From NCBI GenBank assembly GCA_017503785.1, contig JAFVSK010000023.1, positions 124,001 to 188,000 on the forward strand: a DNA stretch of 64,000 nucleotides. The letters run 5' to 3'. Below, one piece after another: positions 23,809 through 32,775 of this stretch (its first letter is position 1; each line of letters starts with the position of its first letter). Position numbers and translations under genes: made by a program. The stretch is from Clostridia bacterium. Its GTDB lineage: Bacteria > Bacillota > Clostridia > Oscillospirales > Acutalibacteraceae. The notes beneath the pieces are model-generated. The model saw only the letters and a program-made list of their open reading frames with translations. It had not been told where the DNA came from and ran no database searches.

Positions 23809-26800
23809 AACAACGTGGACACCGAAACAACAGCATTGTATTTACTGCCACGACGGCACGCTGCTGGTATCGGCCGCTGCCGGCTCGGGCAAGACCACCG
23901 TGCTGGTGCAACGGATCATCGAGCGCATCACCTCCCCTAATCACACGGATATTGATCGCCTGCTGGTGGTTACCTTTACCCGTGCTGCGGCTACCGAAAT
24001 GAAGAGTCGCTTGTCGGGTGCGCTGGCCAAGCTGATCAGCGAAAATCCGCACGATGCCAACCTGCAACGCCAACAATTGCTGCTGCCGCGGGCAACCATT
24101 GGTACCGTGGACAGCTTTTGCGGTGAGCTGGTGCGCCAAAATTTCCATTTACTGAATATTCCTCCGCAATTCCGCGTGGCCGAGGAGCAGCAGCTTTCGC
24201 TGCTCAAAAAAGAAGCACTCACGCAAACGCTGGAGGAGTTTTACGACAACGCCGACAACAACTTCCGCGAGCTGCTGGCGATGCTGGGAACGAATCCCGA
24301 CGATCAGCTGATGAAGCTGATCGAGCAGGTGGATTCCTTCCTGCAATCGCATCCCGATCCCGACGCATGGCTGGATTCCATGAGCGGTATTTACGATAAT
24401 GCTAACGAGATCCGAAGCACCGCGTGGGGGCAGTATATCCTGCACAACGTGCGCGCGGCACTGAACAAGGCCGAGCGGATGGAGCGTACTGCCCTGATGC
24501 TGGTGGACCAGGAGCCGCTGCTGAGCGACAGCTATCGACCGGCAATTGCCGACGATCTTTCCTTTATTCAGCGGGCCTACGAGGCGTGCGATATGGGGAC
24601 GTGGGACGAGCTGCTTTTGCTGCTGGAGGCCTATGCACCGCTCGATCTGCGCGGCGGCAAAAAGGGCGCCGATCCGCTGCTGAAAAAACGCGCACAAGCG
24701 CTGCGTAACGCCGCCAAGGACATTCTGCGCGCGTTGCCTGCACGGCTGTGCGCCGATGAAAAAAGCTGCCTTAACGATATTGCGGAAACCGGCCGTTTGG
24801 CCAAGGTGCTGTATGCTATGGTGCGCCGCTTCTCGGCGCTGTTTATGGAAAAGAAGCTGCAGCAACGCCTGTTCGGCTTTGCGGACATTGCGCATTTGGC
24901 GCTGCAGCTGCTCGTGGAAAAGGACGAAAGCGGCAGCACCGTGCCGAGTGCGCTGGCGCGTGAGCTGTCCGAACGCTACGACGAGATCTTGATGGACGAA
25001 TATCAAGACACCAACGAGCTGCAGGATGCGGTGTTTACCGCACTGTCGCGTAACAGAAGCAATATGTTCTTCGTGGGCGACGTGAAGCAAAGCATTTACG
25101 GGTTCCGCCAAGCCATGCCGAAGCTGTTTTTATCGAAGCGAGATGCGTTTCCGCTGTTTACGGGGGCGAACTATCCCGGTACCGTACTGCTCGACAACAA
25201 TTTCCGCAGCCGCCCCCAAGTGACCGATGCCACCAACTTTGTGTTCCGTCAGTTGATGACCAAGGAGTTTGGCGGATTATCGTACAGCGACGGTGAAGAA
25301 CTGGTGCCTGCCGCTAAATTCGATAAAGACCCCGGCTACGAGTCGGAGCTGCTGCTGGCGGGGCTGACAACGCCCGACGGGGTGAAGCTGTCGGCCAACG
25401 AGGCTGAAGCGCAGATCATTGCGGAGCGTATCGGCGAGCTGGTGGGCACGTTGATGATCACCCAAAAGGACAAGCCTAAACGCCCACTGCGGTACGAGGA
25501 TTGCTGTATTTTAGTGCGCTCACGCACGGCCAACGAAGTCTACCGCCGCGCCTTGGAGGAGCGCGGTATTCCTGTGGTAACGGATGCGGCAGGTGAGTTC
25601 TTTGACACTACCGAAATACGGTTGGCGTTGTCGCTGCTGCGCTGCATCGACAATCCGCTGCTCGATGTGCCGCTCACGGCGTGGTTACTCTCACCGCTGT
25701 GTGGATTTTCACCGGACGATCTGGCACACGTGCGCCGTTGCCGTCGCGATACGGCGTTATACAACGCCTTAACGGCGGCGCGCACGGCAGCACCCACAGA
25801 ACAGCTGCGCGATGCCTGCTGTGCGGCGGTGGCGTTTTTGGACCGTTACCGCACGCTGGCGTGTCAGTTGACGGTGGATCAGCTGCTGCGGCGGTTATAT
25901 GAGGAAACGGCGCTGCCTGAACTGATGAGCGCCCGCGCCGACGGCAAACGCCGCTGTAACAATTTGCAGCTGCTGCAGGAGCTTTGTGCACAATTTAATC
26001 AAAGCGGATTTCGCGGCTTAGGCGCCTTTATTCGTCACGTTGACAAGCTGCAGGCACAGGATATCAGCTTGCCCGGTGCCGCCAAAAGTGACGTGGAGGG
26101 GGCGGTGCGCATCTATACCATTCACGGCTCCAAGGGATTGGAGTTCCCCGTGGTGTTCGTGGCCGGGCTGCATCATCCTTTTAAAAACAAGCGCTCGAGC
26201 AGCACACTGCTGCTGCATCCGGAGTTTGGTGCCGGCTTTAAGCGGCGCGACCCCGTGACCTTTGCCAAATATCCTACCCTGCCGCACTTGACCTTGGATA
26301 TTGCGCTGGGAGATATGGAGCGCGAGGAGGAGCTGCGCTTATTGTACGTGGCCATGACGCGCGCCCGCGAAAAGCTGTGCTTGACGGCGGCGATCGGAAA
26401 TCCGATGAAAAAGCTGTCGGAGCTGGCGGCAACGCTGGAGGAGGCACCGACCATTGCCGAATATTCCGCACGAAGCGCCTCGTCGATGCTGAACTGGATA
26501 TTGACGGCCATCATACGGCATCCGTCGGCGGCCGAGTGGCGAAGGGAGATCGACCGCGAGGACCTGATGTCGCTTTCTGCCGATACCGCTTGGGAGCTGC
26601 GCGTGTGCACACCGAAGCCGATCGTTGACGAAACGGCGGAGGACGAGGAAGCGCCTGCCGATTTTGACGAAGCGCTGGTGACACAAATTCGCGAGCGCAT
26701 AGCGTATCGGTATCCGCACGCCGCGCTGGCGCAGATTCCCGCCAAGCTGGCTGCCTCGGCCACGGCACACGGTGAACTGCAGCGGCAGTACGTGGCGCAT

Positions 26801-27331
26801 GCGCAGCCGTCGTTTATGCAAAGAGCTTCCCTTTCACCCGCGGAGCGCGGCACGGCCATGCACGCGTTTATGCAGTATGCCGTTTACGAGCGTGCTGCGC
26901 AGGACGTGACCGGCGAGGTCGACCGTTTGCTGCGTGAGGGCTTTTTGACCGAGACACAGGCCGAGTCGCTGGATCGCGGTAAGCTGACGGCGTTTTTTGC
27001 CGATCCGCTGTACGGCCGCATGGCGCGCTCGCCTCGCTGCCTGCGTGAATATCAGTTCACCTCGCTGCAGCCCGCTTCGCGGCTGGATCCTGCACTGGCG
27101 AGCGATGAGCAGCTGGTCATTCAAGGCATGGCCGACTGCGTGTTTGAGGAGGATGGCGCGCTGGTGATCGTGGATTACAAGACCGACCGTGTCAAGACCC
27201 CCGAGGAACTGAAGGAGCGCTACAAGGCACAGCTGGACATTTATCGCGATGCTTTGGAAAAGGCGCTGGCGATGCCGGTGCGCGAATGTGTGCTGTATTC
27301 GTTCACGTTGGGCCGGGCCATTGAGGTGTAG
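23801..27331 (+). CDS. addA: ATP-dependent helicase/nuclease subunit A
   Basis: A 1176-residue UvrD-type helicase and nuclease, partner of AddB. Walker A is SAAAGSGKTTVLVQRI (about 24-39), Walker B is EILMDEYQDTNELQD, motif IV-VI sequences YTIHGSKGLEFPVVFV and LLYVAMTRAREKL are present, and the C-terminal RecB-type nuclease ends with ALVIVDYKTDRVKTPEE (about 1122-1138). The length is normal. It overlaps addB by 8 bases and the shikimate-kinase-like gene follows after 2 bases. Confidence 0.97.
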   Translation: MAETTWTPKQQHCIYCHDGTLLVSAAAGSGKTTVLVQRIIERITSPNHTDIDRLLVVTFTRAAATEMKSRLSGALAKLISENPHDANLQRQQLLLPRATIGTVDSFCGELVRQNFHLLNIPPQFRVAEEQQLSLLKKEALTQTLEEFYDNADNNFRELLAMLGTNPDDQLMKLIEQVDSFLQSHPDPDAWLDSMSGIYDNANEIRSTAWGQYILHNVRAALNKAERMERTALMLVDQEPLLSDSYRPAIADDLSFIQRAYEACDMGTWDELLLLLEAYAPLDLRGGKKGADPLLKKRAQALRNAAKDILRALPARLCADEKSCLNDIAETGRLAKVLYAMVRRFSALFMEKKLQQRLFGFADIAHLALQLLVEKDESGSTVPSALARELSERYDEILMDEYQDTNELQDAVFTALSRNRSNMFFVGDVKQSIYGFRQAMPKLFLSKRDAFPLFTGANYPGTVLLDNNFRSRPQVTDATNFVFRQLMTKEFGGLSYSDGEELVPAAKFDKDPGYESELLLAGLTTPDGVKLSANEAEAQIIAERIGELVGTLMITQKDKPKRPLRYEDCCILVRSRTANEVYRRALEERGIPVVTDAAGEFFDTTEIRLALSLLRCIDNPLLDVPLTAWLLSPLCGFSPDDLAHVRRCRRDTALYNALTAARTAAPTEQLRDACCAAVAFLDRYRTLACQLTVDQLLRRLYEETALPELMSARADGKRRCNNLQLLQELCAQFNQSGFRGLGAFIRHVDKLQAQDISLPGAAKSDVEGAVRIYTIHGSKGLEFPVVFVAGLHHPFKNKRSSSTLLLHPEFGAGFKRRDPVTFAKYPTLPHLTLDIALGDMEREEELRLLYVAMTRAREKLCLTAAIGNPMKKLSELAATLEEAPTIAEYSARSASSMLNWILTAIIRHPSAAEWRREIDREDLMSLSADTAWELRVCTPKPIVDETAEDEEAPADFDEALVTQIRERIAYRYPHAALAQIPAKLAASATAHGELQRQYVAHAQPSFMQRASLSPAERGTAMHAFMQYAVYERAAQDVTGEVDRLLREGFLTETQAESLDRGKLTAFFADPLYGRMARSPRCLREYQFTSLQPASRLDPALASDEQLVIQGMADCVFEEDGALVIVDYKTDRVKTPEELKERYKAQLDIYRDALEKALAMPVRECVLYSFTLGRAIEV

Positions 27332-27333
27332 CT

Positions 27334-27831
27334 ATGAACGTTGTATTGATAGGCATGCCCGGCTGCGGCAAGAGCACCGTGGGAGTCCTGTTGGCAAAAG
27401 CACTGCTGTATCAGTTTGAAGATACCGATCTGCTTCTTCAAAACGCCTGCAAACAGAGCTTGTGCGATCTTTTGGAAACGCAAGGGTTGGCGGCGTTTAA
27501 GGCCATTGAAAACCGTGTGCTCAGCTCGCTTGTGTGCGACAACTGTGTGATCGCTACCGGCGGCAGTGCGGTGTACGGCTCCGAAGCCATGGCGCACCTG
27601 AAGCAAAACGCCGTAACGGTATATTTGAAGATTACACCCGAGGAAGCGGCTGCTCGTATTCAGAACATTACCACACGCGGTATCGCCATGCCTGCAGGCT
27701 GTACGCTGGAAGAACTGTACCGCGAGCGCGCACCGCTGTATGAGCGGTATGCCGACGTAACGATCGACTGCACCGGGCTGACTGTGGAAGCCTGTGTGAG
27801 TGCCGTAAGCGAAGCTTTGAATAGGTCATGA
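27334..27831 (+). CDS. Shikimate-kinase-like P-loop kinase
   Basis: A 165-residue P-loop kinase with Walker A GMPGCGKSTVG (7-17), the substrate Asp in FEDTD (about 30-34), ATGGSAV (71-77), and RERAPLYERYADVTID near the C-terminus. This is the shikimate kinase pattern. Two usual substrate residues look altered: the FR-x-x-E motif reads FKAIE, and the GGG loop reads GGS. It may phosphorylate shikimate or another small polyol. It is the last gene of the addBA operon, 2 bases after addA, with no aromatic-pathway neighbours. Confidence 0.75.
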   Translation: MNVVLIGMPGCGKSTVGVLLAKALLYQFEDTDLLLQNACKQSLCDLLETQGLAAFKAIENRVLSSLVCDNCVIATGGSAVYGSEAMAHLKQNAVTVYLKITPEEAAARIQNITTRGIAMPAGCTLEELYRERAPLYERYADVTIDCTGLTVEACVSAVSEALNRS

Positions 27832-27835
27832 ACGA

Positions 27836-27861
27836 GGGCCCGTGCGTTGCACGGGCCCTTT
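27836..27861. terminator. Terminator between the addBA operon and the gerA operon
   Basis: GGGCCCGTGC pairs perfectly with GCACGGGCCC over GTT, followed by TTTGTTT on plus. Its position between convergent operons suggests use from both sides. Confidence 0.82.
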
Positions 27862-27863
27862 GT

Positions 27864-28925
27864 TTATGCTAAAAATCCGGTATCGGTTTGCGACAATGTG
27901 ACAGAGGCCGTAAAGGTGGCTTGCGGCAGTGCTTTGCGGGCGCTTGCCTGCGTAACACCGCTGTGGCGATACCGCGCTGCCGCGCGGCGTGCCAGCCCTA
28001 ACGGATCGCTGCCGAGTTCCACCGCCGACCGCGTAAGAGCGGCGGTGATCTCCGCGGCCAGTGCTTCCTCAACGCGGCGCAGCGACGGTGCCTCCGCTGA
28101 CGCTTCGACCACGCGCGATACGGCCGAAACATCGACGTGGTATTGCCAACCTCCCTCGGCCAGCGTGACCTGCACCGTACTGCACAGCTCCTCCAAGCGG
28201 TAGGTAACACCGTCGAACGTGTAAAGGCAATAGTCACTCTCTCCTGCTGCAAGCAGTAAGCCAACCGTTTCGCGGTTGGTGAGTTCTCCTGCCAGGCGGT
28301 CGCCGCTGAACAACGCGGTTCCCGACAGCTGCGGCGTGCCATCGACCACCTGCAAAATAGGCAGGGCTATATCCAGCGTGCCTGCCAGGGCGCGTTCGGC
28401 ATCCAACAGCCGCGCTGTGGTGCATTGCGAAAACAGTTGCCCCTCAGCCAACATTTGCGACACGTATTCCGCCGGAATGGCATCGCTGCCGGTGGTAATA
28501 TCCAACAGCGCCGACGGATCGCCGCGGCAGATCACCAGATCGACCGAGGCTCGTCCCTCTTGATTGCGGATAAAGTAATCCAGTGTTTGAAGCAGCGAGT
28601 CTTTGCGACACTGTGCCAAGTTCAAGACCACGATGCGATTTTGCAAAATATACGTGCGCTTGCCGGTTTCGTTGAGAAAGGCTTGCAGCGCCTCGGCCAC
28701 CGAATCGCCGCTTGCCGTGTACACCGCGGTGGCGGCTTTGTCTTGCTCGGACAAGCTGCCCGCCGTGCGCAAGGGCTCGATGGCCTGCACCGACAACGTC
28801 CACGTTCCGTTTTCGCGGCTGATACCGAGGCCTGTTACCACCACCGGCTCCCCTACCTCGGTTTGCGAACGGCAGCCGCACAAAAGCAGGGATACAACGA
28901 GCAAGACACTGCATAAACGTTTCAT
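27864..28925 (-). CDS. Ger(x)C family germinant receptor lipoprotein (C subunit)
   Basis: A 353-residue lipoprotein; the signal peptide ends LLLCGC, with lipid attachment at about Cys 17-18. The remainder follows the Ger(x)C pattern: VVVTGLGISRENGTWTLSVQ, a region with TYILQNRIVVLNLAQ, DLVICRGDPSALLDI and LPILQVVDGTPQLSGTALFSGDRLAGEL. It is the C subunit of a germinant receptor in the inner spore membrane. The start ATG at 28925 overlaps the B-subunit stop by 4 bases. A longer frame to 29525 crosses the B subunit in another phase and is not real. Confidence 0.93.
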   Translation of the reverse strand: MKRLCSVLLVVSLLLCGCRSQTEVGEPVVVTGLGISRENGTWTLSVQAIEPLRTAGSLSEQDKAATAVYTASGDSVAEALQAFLNETGKRTYILQNRIVVLNLAQCRKDSLLQTLDYFIRNQEGRASVDLVICRGDPSALLDITTGSDAIPAEYVSQMLAEGQLFSQCTTARLLDAERALAGTLDIALPILQVVDGTPQLSGTALFSGDRLAGELTNRETVGLLLAAGESDYCLYTFDGVTYRLEELCSTVQVTLAEGGWQYHVDVSAVSRVVEASAEAPSLRRVEEALAAEITAALTRSAVELGSDPLGLARRAAARYRHSGVTQASARKALPQATFTASVTLSQTDTGFLA

Positions 28926-29968
28926 CGTGCTTTCCTCCGTTTCGAAAGGCCCAGTACCGTGGGCAATACCAAGCAAAAGACGGCGAGCGCCACACCGTAG
29001 ATCACGGTGATCACGTCCCAGCTGCGATGATCGCGCAAAATCCACGTAAACGCCGAAAGCAGCACCGTACCCGCCGCGGCAGCGGGAATCCGAAAGCGTT
29101 TGCCGAGCAGGCGGCGGGCGGTGTCGGTAAAGGCGGTGCAAAACAACGTGAGCCGCACGAAAAACGTGGCAAGCCATACGGCGATGATGAGAATATCCAT
29201 GCGCTGAAATACCCCCAGCTGTGCCGCGGTGATGGCCGTGTAATACGGGTACGCGGCGGCGGTGGCAAACTCGCCGAGCACGCCCCATGCGGTCGTGACC
29301 ACCAACCCCGTAAGCAGGGCGGTGCTGCCGCAAAATGCGCCCAAGGCACGGGGGCGCGAGCCGCGGATATAGGGATATAGCCAGCCGATCGCCACCGTTT
29401 CGGCCGTGCGAGGCAGTTCGTTCACGGCGGCGTGCCACACCGCGCGGGCACCGCTGCCGGGAAGCGGTGGGAAATGCAGCAGCTTCATTTCGGGAAGCAG
29501 TGCTAAACTGAACGTGAGCAGGCAAATCACCGAAAACACGGCAACCGGTAAGGCGGTGCGGCCGAGTGCTTGAATACCGTAAAGAGAGGCGGCAAAGGCA
29601 ACGGCAATGAGTGCCACGGTGAGGGCGGTTACCGAAAACTCGCCTTTCATGACCTTTTCGGCAAAGTCATAAAACTGGATCACGTCCAAGCATAAAATGA
29701 ACAAAAACAGCACCGTGTACGCCGCGCCGACCGCACGACCGCATGCACGGGAACGGCGATAGGCACAGTCGAGCGGTGAAGCGCGCAGCAACAATGTGGG
29801 TACGAATAACAAAAACAACAGTGCGCCGCTGAGAGCGATGGCCGCCAAGCGTTCCTCCCACGGCAGGCCGACGGTGCTTTCGGGAGTGAGAAGCAGACAA
29901 TTGGATAGCCGCGAAGCCAACAGCAACAGGCACAATTGCGTGGCGCTGATGCGGGAACGGTCATTCAC
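28922..29968 (-). CDS. GerB-family germinant receptor permease subunit (B subunit)
   Basis: A 348-residue protein with about ten membrane helices of the amino-acid-permease-like GerAB family, the proposed germinant-binding subunit of the spore receptor. It begins with ISATQLCLLLLASRLSNCLL and has the typical LPRTAETVAIGWLYPYI segment. I place the start at GTG 29968, with GGAGGA upstream; it overlaps the A-subunit stop by 8 bases. An upstream GTG/ATG-type extension of 9 codons would lie inside the A gene. Confidence 0.92.
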   Translation of the reverse strand: MNDRSRISATQLCLLLLASRLSNCLLLTPESTVGLPWEERLAAIALSGALLFLLFVPTLLLRASPLDCAYRRSRACGRAVGAAYTVLFLFILCLDVIQFYDFAEKVMKGEFSVTALTVALIAVAFAASLYGIQALGRTALPVAVFSVICLLTFSLALLPEMKLLHFPPLPGSGARAVWHAAVNELPRTAETVAIGWLYPYIRGSRPRALGAFCGSTALLTGLVVTTAWGVLGEFATAAAYPYYTAITAAQLGVFQRMDILIIAVWLATFFVRLTLFCTAFTDTARRLLGKRFRIPAAAAGTVLLSAFTWILRDHRSWDVITVIYGVALAVFCLVLPTVLGLSKRRKAR

Positions 29969-31448
29969 GAGGCTGTTCCTCCTCCCCCTCGGCAATGCGC
30001 GAGCCGACCACGTTTTGCACCAAAAAGCGACGGCGGCTCAGTGTGCGCCAATCGGAACGAATGAGCACGTCGCGCATGGCTTTTAAACTGAACGGTGCCA
30101 GCGGGGCGGTGATGGGAATACTGTGAACGTTCACGGAGCACACACTGCATAACAGCAGCAGCGTGCCCAGCACCAGTCCGTAAATGCCGAAGCTGCCGCC
30201 CAAAATAATAAAGGCAAAGCGCAGCGTGGCGATGCTGCCGTACAAGCCGGGCAGTACAAACGCACTGATGGAGGTGAGTGCCACGATGATGACCATGGGT
30301 GCACTCACCAGACCGGCGCGCACCGCCGATTCACCGATGACCAAAGCTCCTACGATACTGACGGCGTGACCGACCGATTTGGGAAAACGCAGGCCTGCTT
30401 CGCGCATGATCTCAAAAACAAAGTGAATGAGCAGTGCTTCGACGGTGAGCGAAAACGGGGTGGAACGGTCGGAGTTGATGAACGACAGCAAAAACACCGA
30501 GGGCAGTATATCAATATGATGCGTACCCACTGCCACATACAGGCCCGGCAACAGCAAGCTGATAACGAACGACACGTACTTAATGATGCGGATAAAGCTG
30601 GCGTACAACGGGTGCTGCGTATAATCGTCCATGGTTTGAAAATGCTCGGAAAACAAGTAGGGCACCACCAAGGCAAAGGGGGTGCCGTCCACCAGCACGC
30701 CGATACGCCCTTCCGCCATTTTGCCGCACAGCGTGTCGGGGCGTTCGGTAGTGTCGACTCCCGTGAATACCGAATGACTTTTGCCCTCTAAAAACGGCTG
30801 CAGGTAGCCCGAATCCAGCACCATTTCCAGCGGACAGCGTTGAATACGGCGGCGAATATCACGCAGCAGGCGGCGAGAAACGCGGTCGCGCAGGTAGCAT
30901 AAGCACACCGCCGTGCGGCTTTGCGTGCCGACACTGAGCATTTCAAACGTCAACTGCGGTGTTTTTAAGCGGCGGCGTACCATGGAAATGTTGACGCGGA
31001 TCGCCTCGGTAAACCCCTCACGCGAGCCTCGCACGCTGACCTCGGTGGACGGCTCGGAGATGCTGCGGATCATAAACGCCTGCAAACCACCGAGCAAGGC
31101 GGTGGGAACACCGTCGATAAGCACGGCGGCAAAGCCCGATATGATAAGCTCGATGAGCTGCTCCAGTGTATCGGCCTCTAAAAGATCCACAAAGCCGAGA
31201 ACGTTTTCGCGGATCTCCTGCATGAGCGCCGCTGCCGACGGATACCCCTCGCGCAGGCGCAGCAGCGGCAGCACCACGGCGTTGGCCATCATGTGACGGT
31301 CGATCATGCCCTCAATACTGACCAGTGCGGCATCGTAGCCTGCCACACGCACCTCGCGAATGACCAGATCGGCGCTGACATCAAACGCCGACCGCAATGC
31401 GGTCAGCGTGTCTGTCAGCGAAGCGGTGAGCGGTGTTGTGTTGGACAT
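29961..31448 (-). CDS. GerA-family germinant receptor A subunit
   Basis: A 495-residue GerAA-type protein: a cytoplasmic N-terminal domain (about 1-290) with VSIEGMIDR, GFAAVLIDG, EPSTEVSVRGSREGFTEAI and RTAVCLCYL, then membrane helices containing FINSDRSTPFSLTVEALLIHFVFEIMREAGLRFPK and VSIVGALVIGESAVRAGLVS. These are the hallmark motifs of germinant receptor A subunits, which assemble into the ligand-gated channel releasing ions at germination. GGAAGTGAT precedes the ATG at 31448. Genes A, B and C form one operon. Confidence 0.95.
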   Translation of the reverse strand: MSNTTPLTASLTDTLTALRSAFDVSADLVIREVRVAGYDAALVSIEGMIDRHMMANAVVLPLLRLREGYPSAAALMQEIRENVLGFVDLLEADTLEQLIELIISGFAAVLIDGVPTALLGGLQAFMIRSISEPSTEVSVRGSREGFTEAIRVNISMVRRRLKTPQLTFEMLSVGTQSRTAVCLCYLRDRVSRRLLRDIRRRIQRCPLEMVLDSGYLQPFLEGKSHSVFTGVDTTERPDTLCGKMAEGRIGVLVDGTPFALVVPYLFSEHFQTMDDYTQHPLYASFIRIIKYVSFVISLLLPGLYVAVGTHHIDILPSVFLLSFINSDRSTPFSLTVEALLIHFVFEIMREAGLRFPKSVGHAVSIVGALVIGESAVRAGLVSAPMVIIVALTSISAFVLPGLYGSIATLRFAFIILGGSFGIYGLVLGTLLLLCSVCSVNVHSIPITAPLAPFSLKAMRDVLIRSDWRTLSRRRFLVQNVVGSRIAEGEEEQPRE

Positions 31449-31488
31449 TGTATCACTTCCCTGCTTTCAGCATTTCCCATACGTTGCA

Positions 31489-31518
31489 GAATATCCCTTA
31501 AAAAAGCGGCTCATACTA
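31489..31518 (+). promoter_or_regulatory. Forespore-type (SigG-like) promoter of the DUF421-DUF4363 pair
   Basis: GAATA, 18 bases, CATACTA. This fits the SigG pattern GHATR-N18-CATNNTA without mismatch, 22 bases upstream of the ATG. No good SigA promoter is seen in this 91-base divergent gap. Confidence 0.7.
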
Positions 31519-31539
31519 ATCACGGAAAGGCGGGATGGT

Positions 31540-32217
31540 ATGGCGATTGCAGCACTGCGTACCGTGATCATTTACATAATGATCATGGGAGCGTTACGGT
31601 TAGCGGGAAAACGGCAGCTGGGCGAACTACAGCCTGCCGAACTGGTGGTGACACTGCTGATCTCCGATCTGGCATCGGTGCCGATGCAGGATAACGGTAT
31701 GCCGCTGTTGAGCGGGCTGATCCCCATTGCGGTGCTGGTGTCACTGGAGCTGATCGTGTCGGCGTTGATGATGAAATGGCATTGGCTGGCACGGCTGGTG
31801 GCGGGCAACCCCGTGGTGATCATTCGCGACGGTAAGCTGCAGCAAAAAGCGCTGCGGCTGCTGCGGCTGACGGTGGAGGATCTGATGGAAAACCTGCGGC
31901 AGCAGCAGGTGTTTGAGATCCGCGACGTGCAATACGCCATTGCGGAAACCAACGGCAAGATCAGCATTTGTCTGATGCCCGAGGCCAAAACGGTAACGCC
32001 CGCCACGCTGGAGGTGCAGGTTTCCGACGAGGGGGCACCCGTGCCGGTGGTGAGCGACGGCAAATTGGTGGATTGGGGCATGGCCATGTGCGGCGTGACC
32101 CCCGAGTGGGTGCAGGAAAAGCTGCGGCGGCGGGGATATCCGCTAAAGCAGGTGCTATTGATGACGGCAGATAAAAATAAAAAGGTATGCATTGTGCGAC
32201 GGGAGGAGCAAACATGA
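31540..32217 (+). CDS. DUF421 (YetF/YdfR-like) membrane protein
   Basis: A 225-residue protein with three N-terminal membrane helices (about 5-80) and a cytoplasmic DUF421 domain. LRLAGKRQLGELQPAELVVTLLISDLASVPMQD is the signature of the family, followed by NPVVIIRDGKL and LRQQQVFEIRDVQYAIAETNGKISI. DUF421 proteins are common in spore formers; the biochemical role is unknown. The ATG at 31540 has GGAAAGGCGGGA upstream. It overlaps the DUF4363 gene by 4 bases and has a forespore-type promoter, suggesting a role in the developing spore. Confidence 0.9.
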   Translation: MAIAALRTVIIYIMIMGALRLAGKRQLGELQPAELVVTLLISDLASVPMQDNGMPLLSGLIPIAVLVSLELIVSALMMKWHWLARLVAGNPVVIIRDGKLQQKALRLLRLTVEDLMENLRQQQVFEIRDVQYAIAETNGKISICLMPEAKTVTPATLEVQVSDEGAPVPVVSDGKLVDWGMAMCGVTPEWVQEKLRRRGYPLKQVLLMTADKNKKVCIVRREEQT

Positions 32218-32594
32218 AGCGGGTAATTCCGGCGGTGGTGCTGCTGACGGTGGTGGTCGTGGGATGTATTCTCTCGTTTACGACCGAAAGGGAGCATTTT
32301 GAGAAAATGATACGGTTGGCCGAGCAGGCAGAGGAAGCCTATTGCAGCGGTGACACGGAGGGCGCACAGCAAGCAGCTGAGGAGCTGGCGGCAGTGTTTA
32401 CCGAGCGCAGCAAGCTGATGGCGTTGTTTCTGCCTCACGCCGCGCTGACCGAGGCTGAAAAATGCGTGCAGGGGTTGACGCTGATCCTCCCCTACGGTGA
32501 GCCAAAGGATTTTACCGCCGAATCGCGACGGTGTCGGCTGCTGCTGAAGCGGTTGTGGGATCAGGAAAAGCCAACTTGGGAAAACGTGTTTTAA
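32214..32594 (+). CDS. DUF4363 family protein
   Basis: A 126-residue protein with an N-terminal membrane anchor (residues 4-22) and a helical domain that resembles DUF4363: REHFEKMIRLAEQAEEAYCSGD, then ERSKLMALFLPHAALTEAEKCVQGL. The ATG overlaps the DUF421 stop (ATGA). In clostridia the two families are repeatedly found side by side. Function is unknown; membrane-proximal location in the forespore is inferred from the promoter. Confidence 0.78.
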   Translation: MKRVIPAVVLLTVVVVGCILSFTTEREHFEKMIRLAEQAEEAYCSGDTEGAQQAAEELAAVFTERSKLMALFLPHAALTEAEKCVQGLTLILPYGEPKDFTAESRRCRLLLKRLWDQEKPTWENVF

Positions 32595-32620
32595 AACCCA
32601 CTATCCCTCCGTTTTTCAAG

Positions 32621-32690
32621 GAAACTCCCTCAGTCAGCTTCGCTGACAGCTCCCTCAAGGAGGGAGCCTCGCCTCTCCGTCAAGAGAGCG
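32621..32690. repeat. Interspersed palindromic element with two hairpins
   Basis: Two hairpins in tandem: GTCAGC/GCTGAC over TTC (32633-32647) and GCTCCCTC/GAGGGAGC over AAG (32649-32667), framed by CTCCCT. This motif set looks like a dispersed intergenic repeat of gut clostridia; the family statement rests on recall. Confidence 0.5.
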
Positions 32691-32712
32691 GCAAGAAAAC
32701 CAGTGCAACTAT

Positions 32713-32744
32713 GTAGACGGAACGACACATAGGTCGTTCCCTAC
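32713..32744. repeat. Short hairpin element GTAG...CTAC
   Basis: GTAG, then GGAACGAC paired with GTCGTTCC over 6 bases, then CTAC. Same architecture as the element at 14051-14082 with a different stem. Confidence 0.5.
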
Positions 32745-32749
32745 GCGTT

Positions 32750-32775
32750 CCACCCCCAATCGGGGGTGGTTTTTT
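32750..32775 (+). terminator. Terminator of the DUF421-DUF4363 operon
   Basis: CCACCCCC pairs with GGGGGTGG over a 4-base loop, followed by six T on the plus strand. It lies 155 bases after the DUF4363 stop, beyond the two repeat elements. Confidence 0.8.

Noticed and set aside
27864-29525. A 553-codon minus-strand frame covering the Ger(x)C gene and part of the B subunit.
   Set aside because: Its first 200 codons overlap the B subunit in another phase; the real gene starts at 28925 with a lipoprotein signal peptide.
31449-31539. A possible SigG promoter for the gerA operon (GTATG, 18 bases, TATTCTG on the minus strand).
   Set aside because: The -10 differs from CATNNTA at both outer positions, too weak to report as a feature, although forespore expression of gerA is expected from biology.
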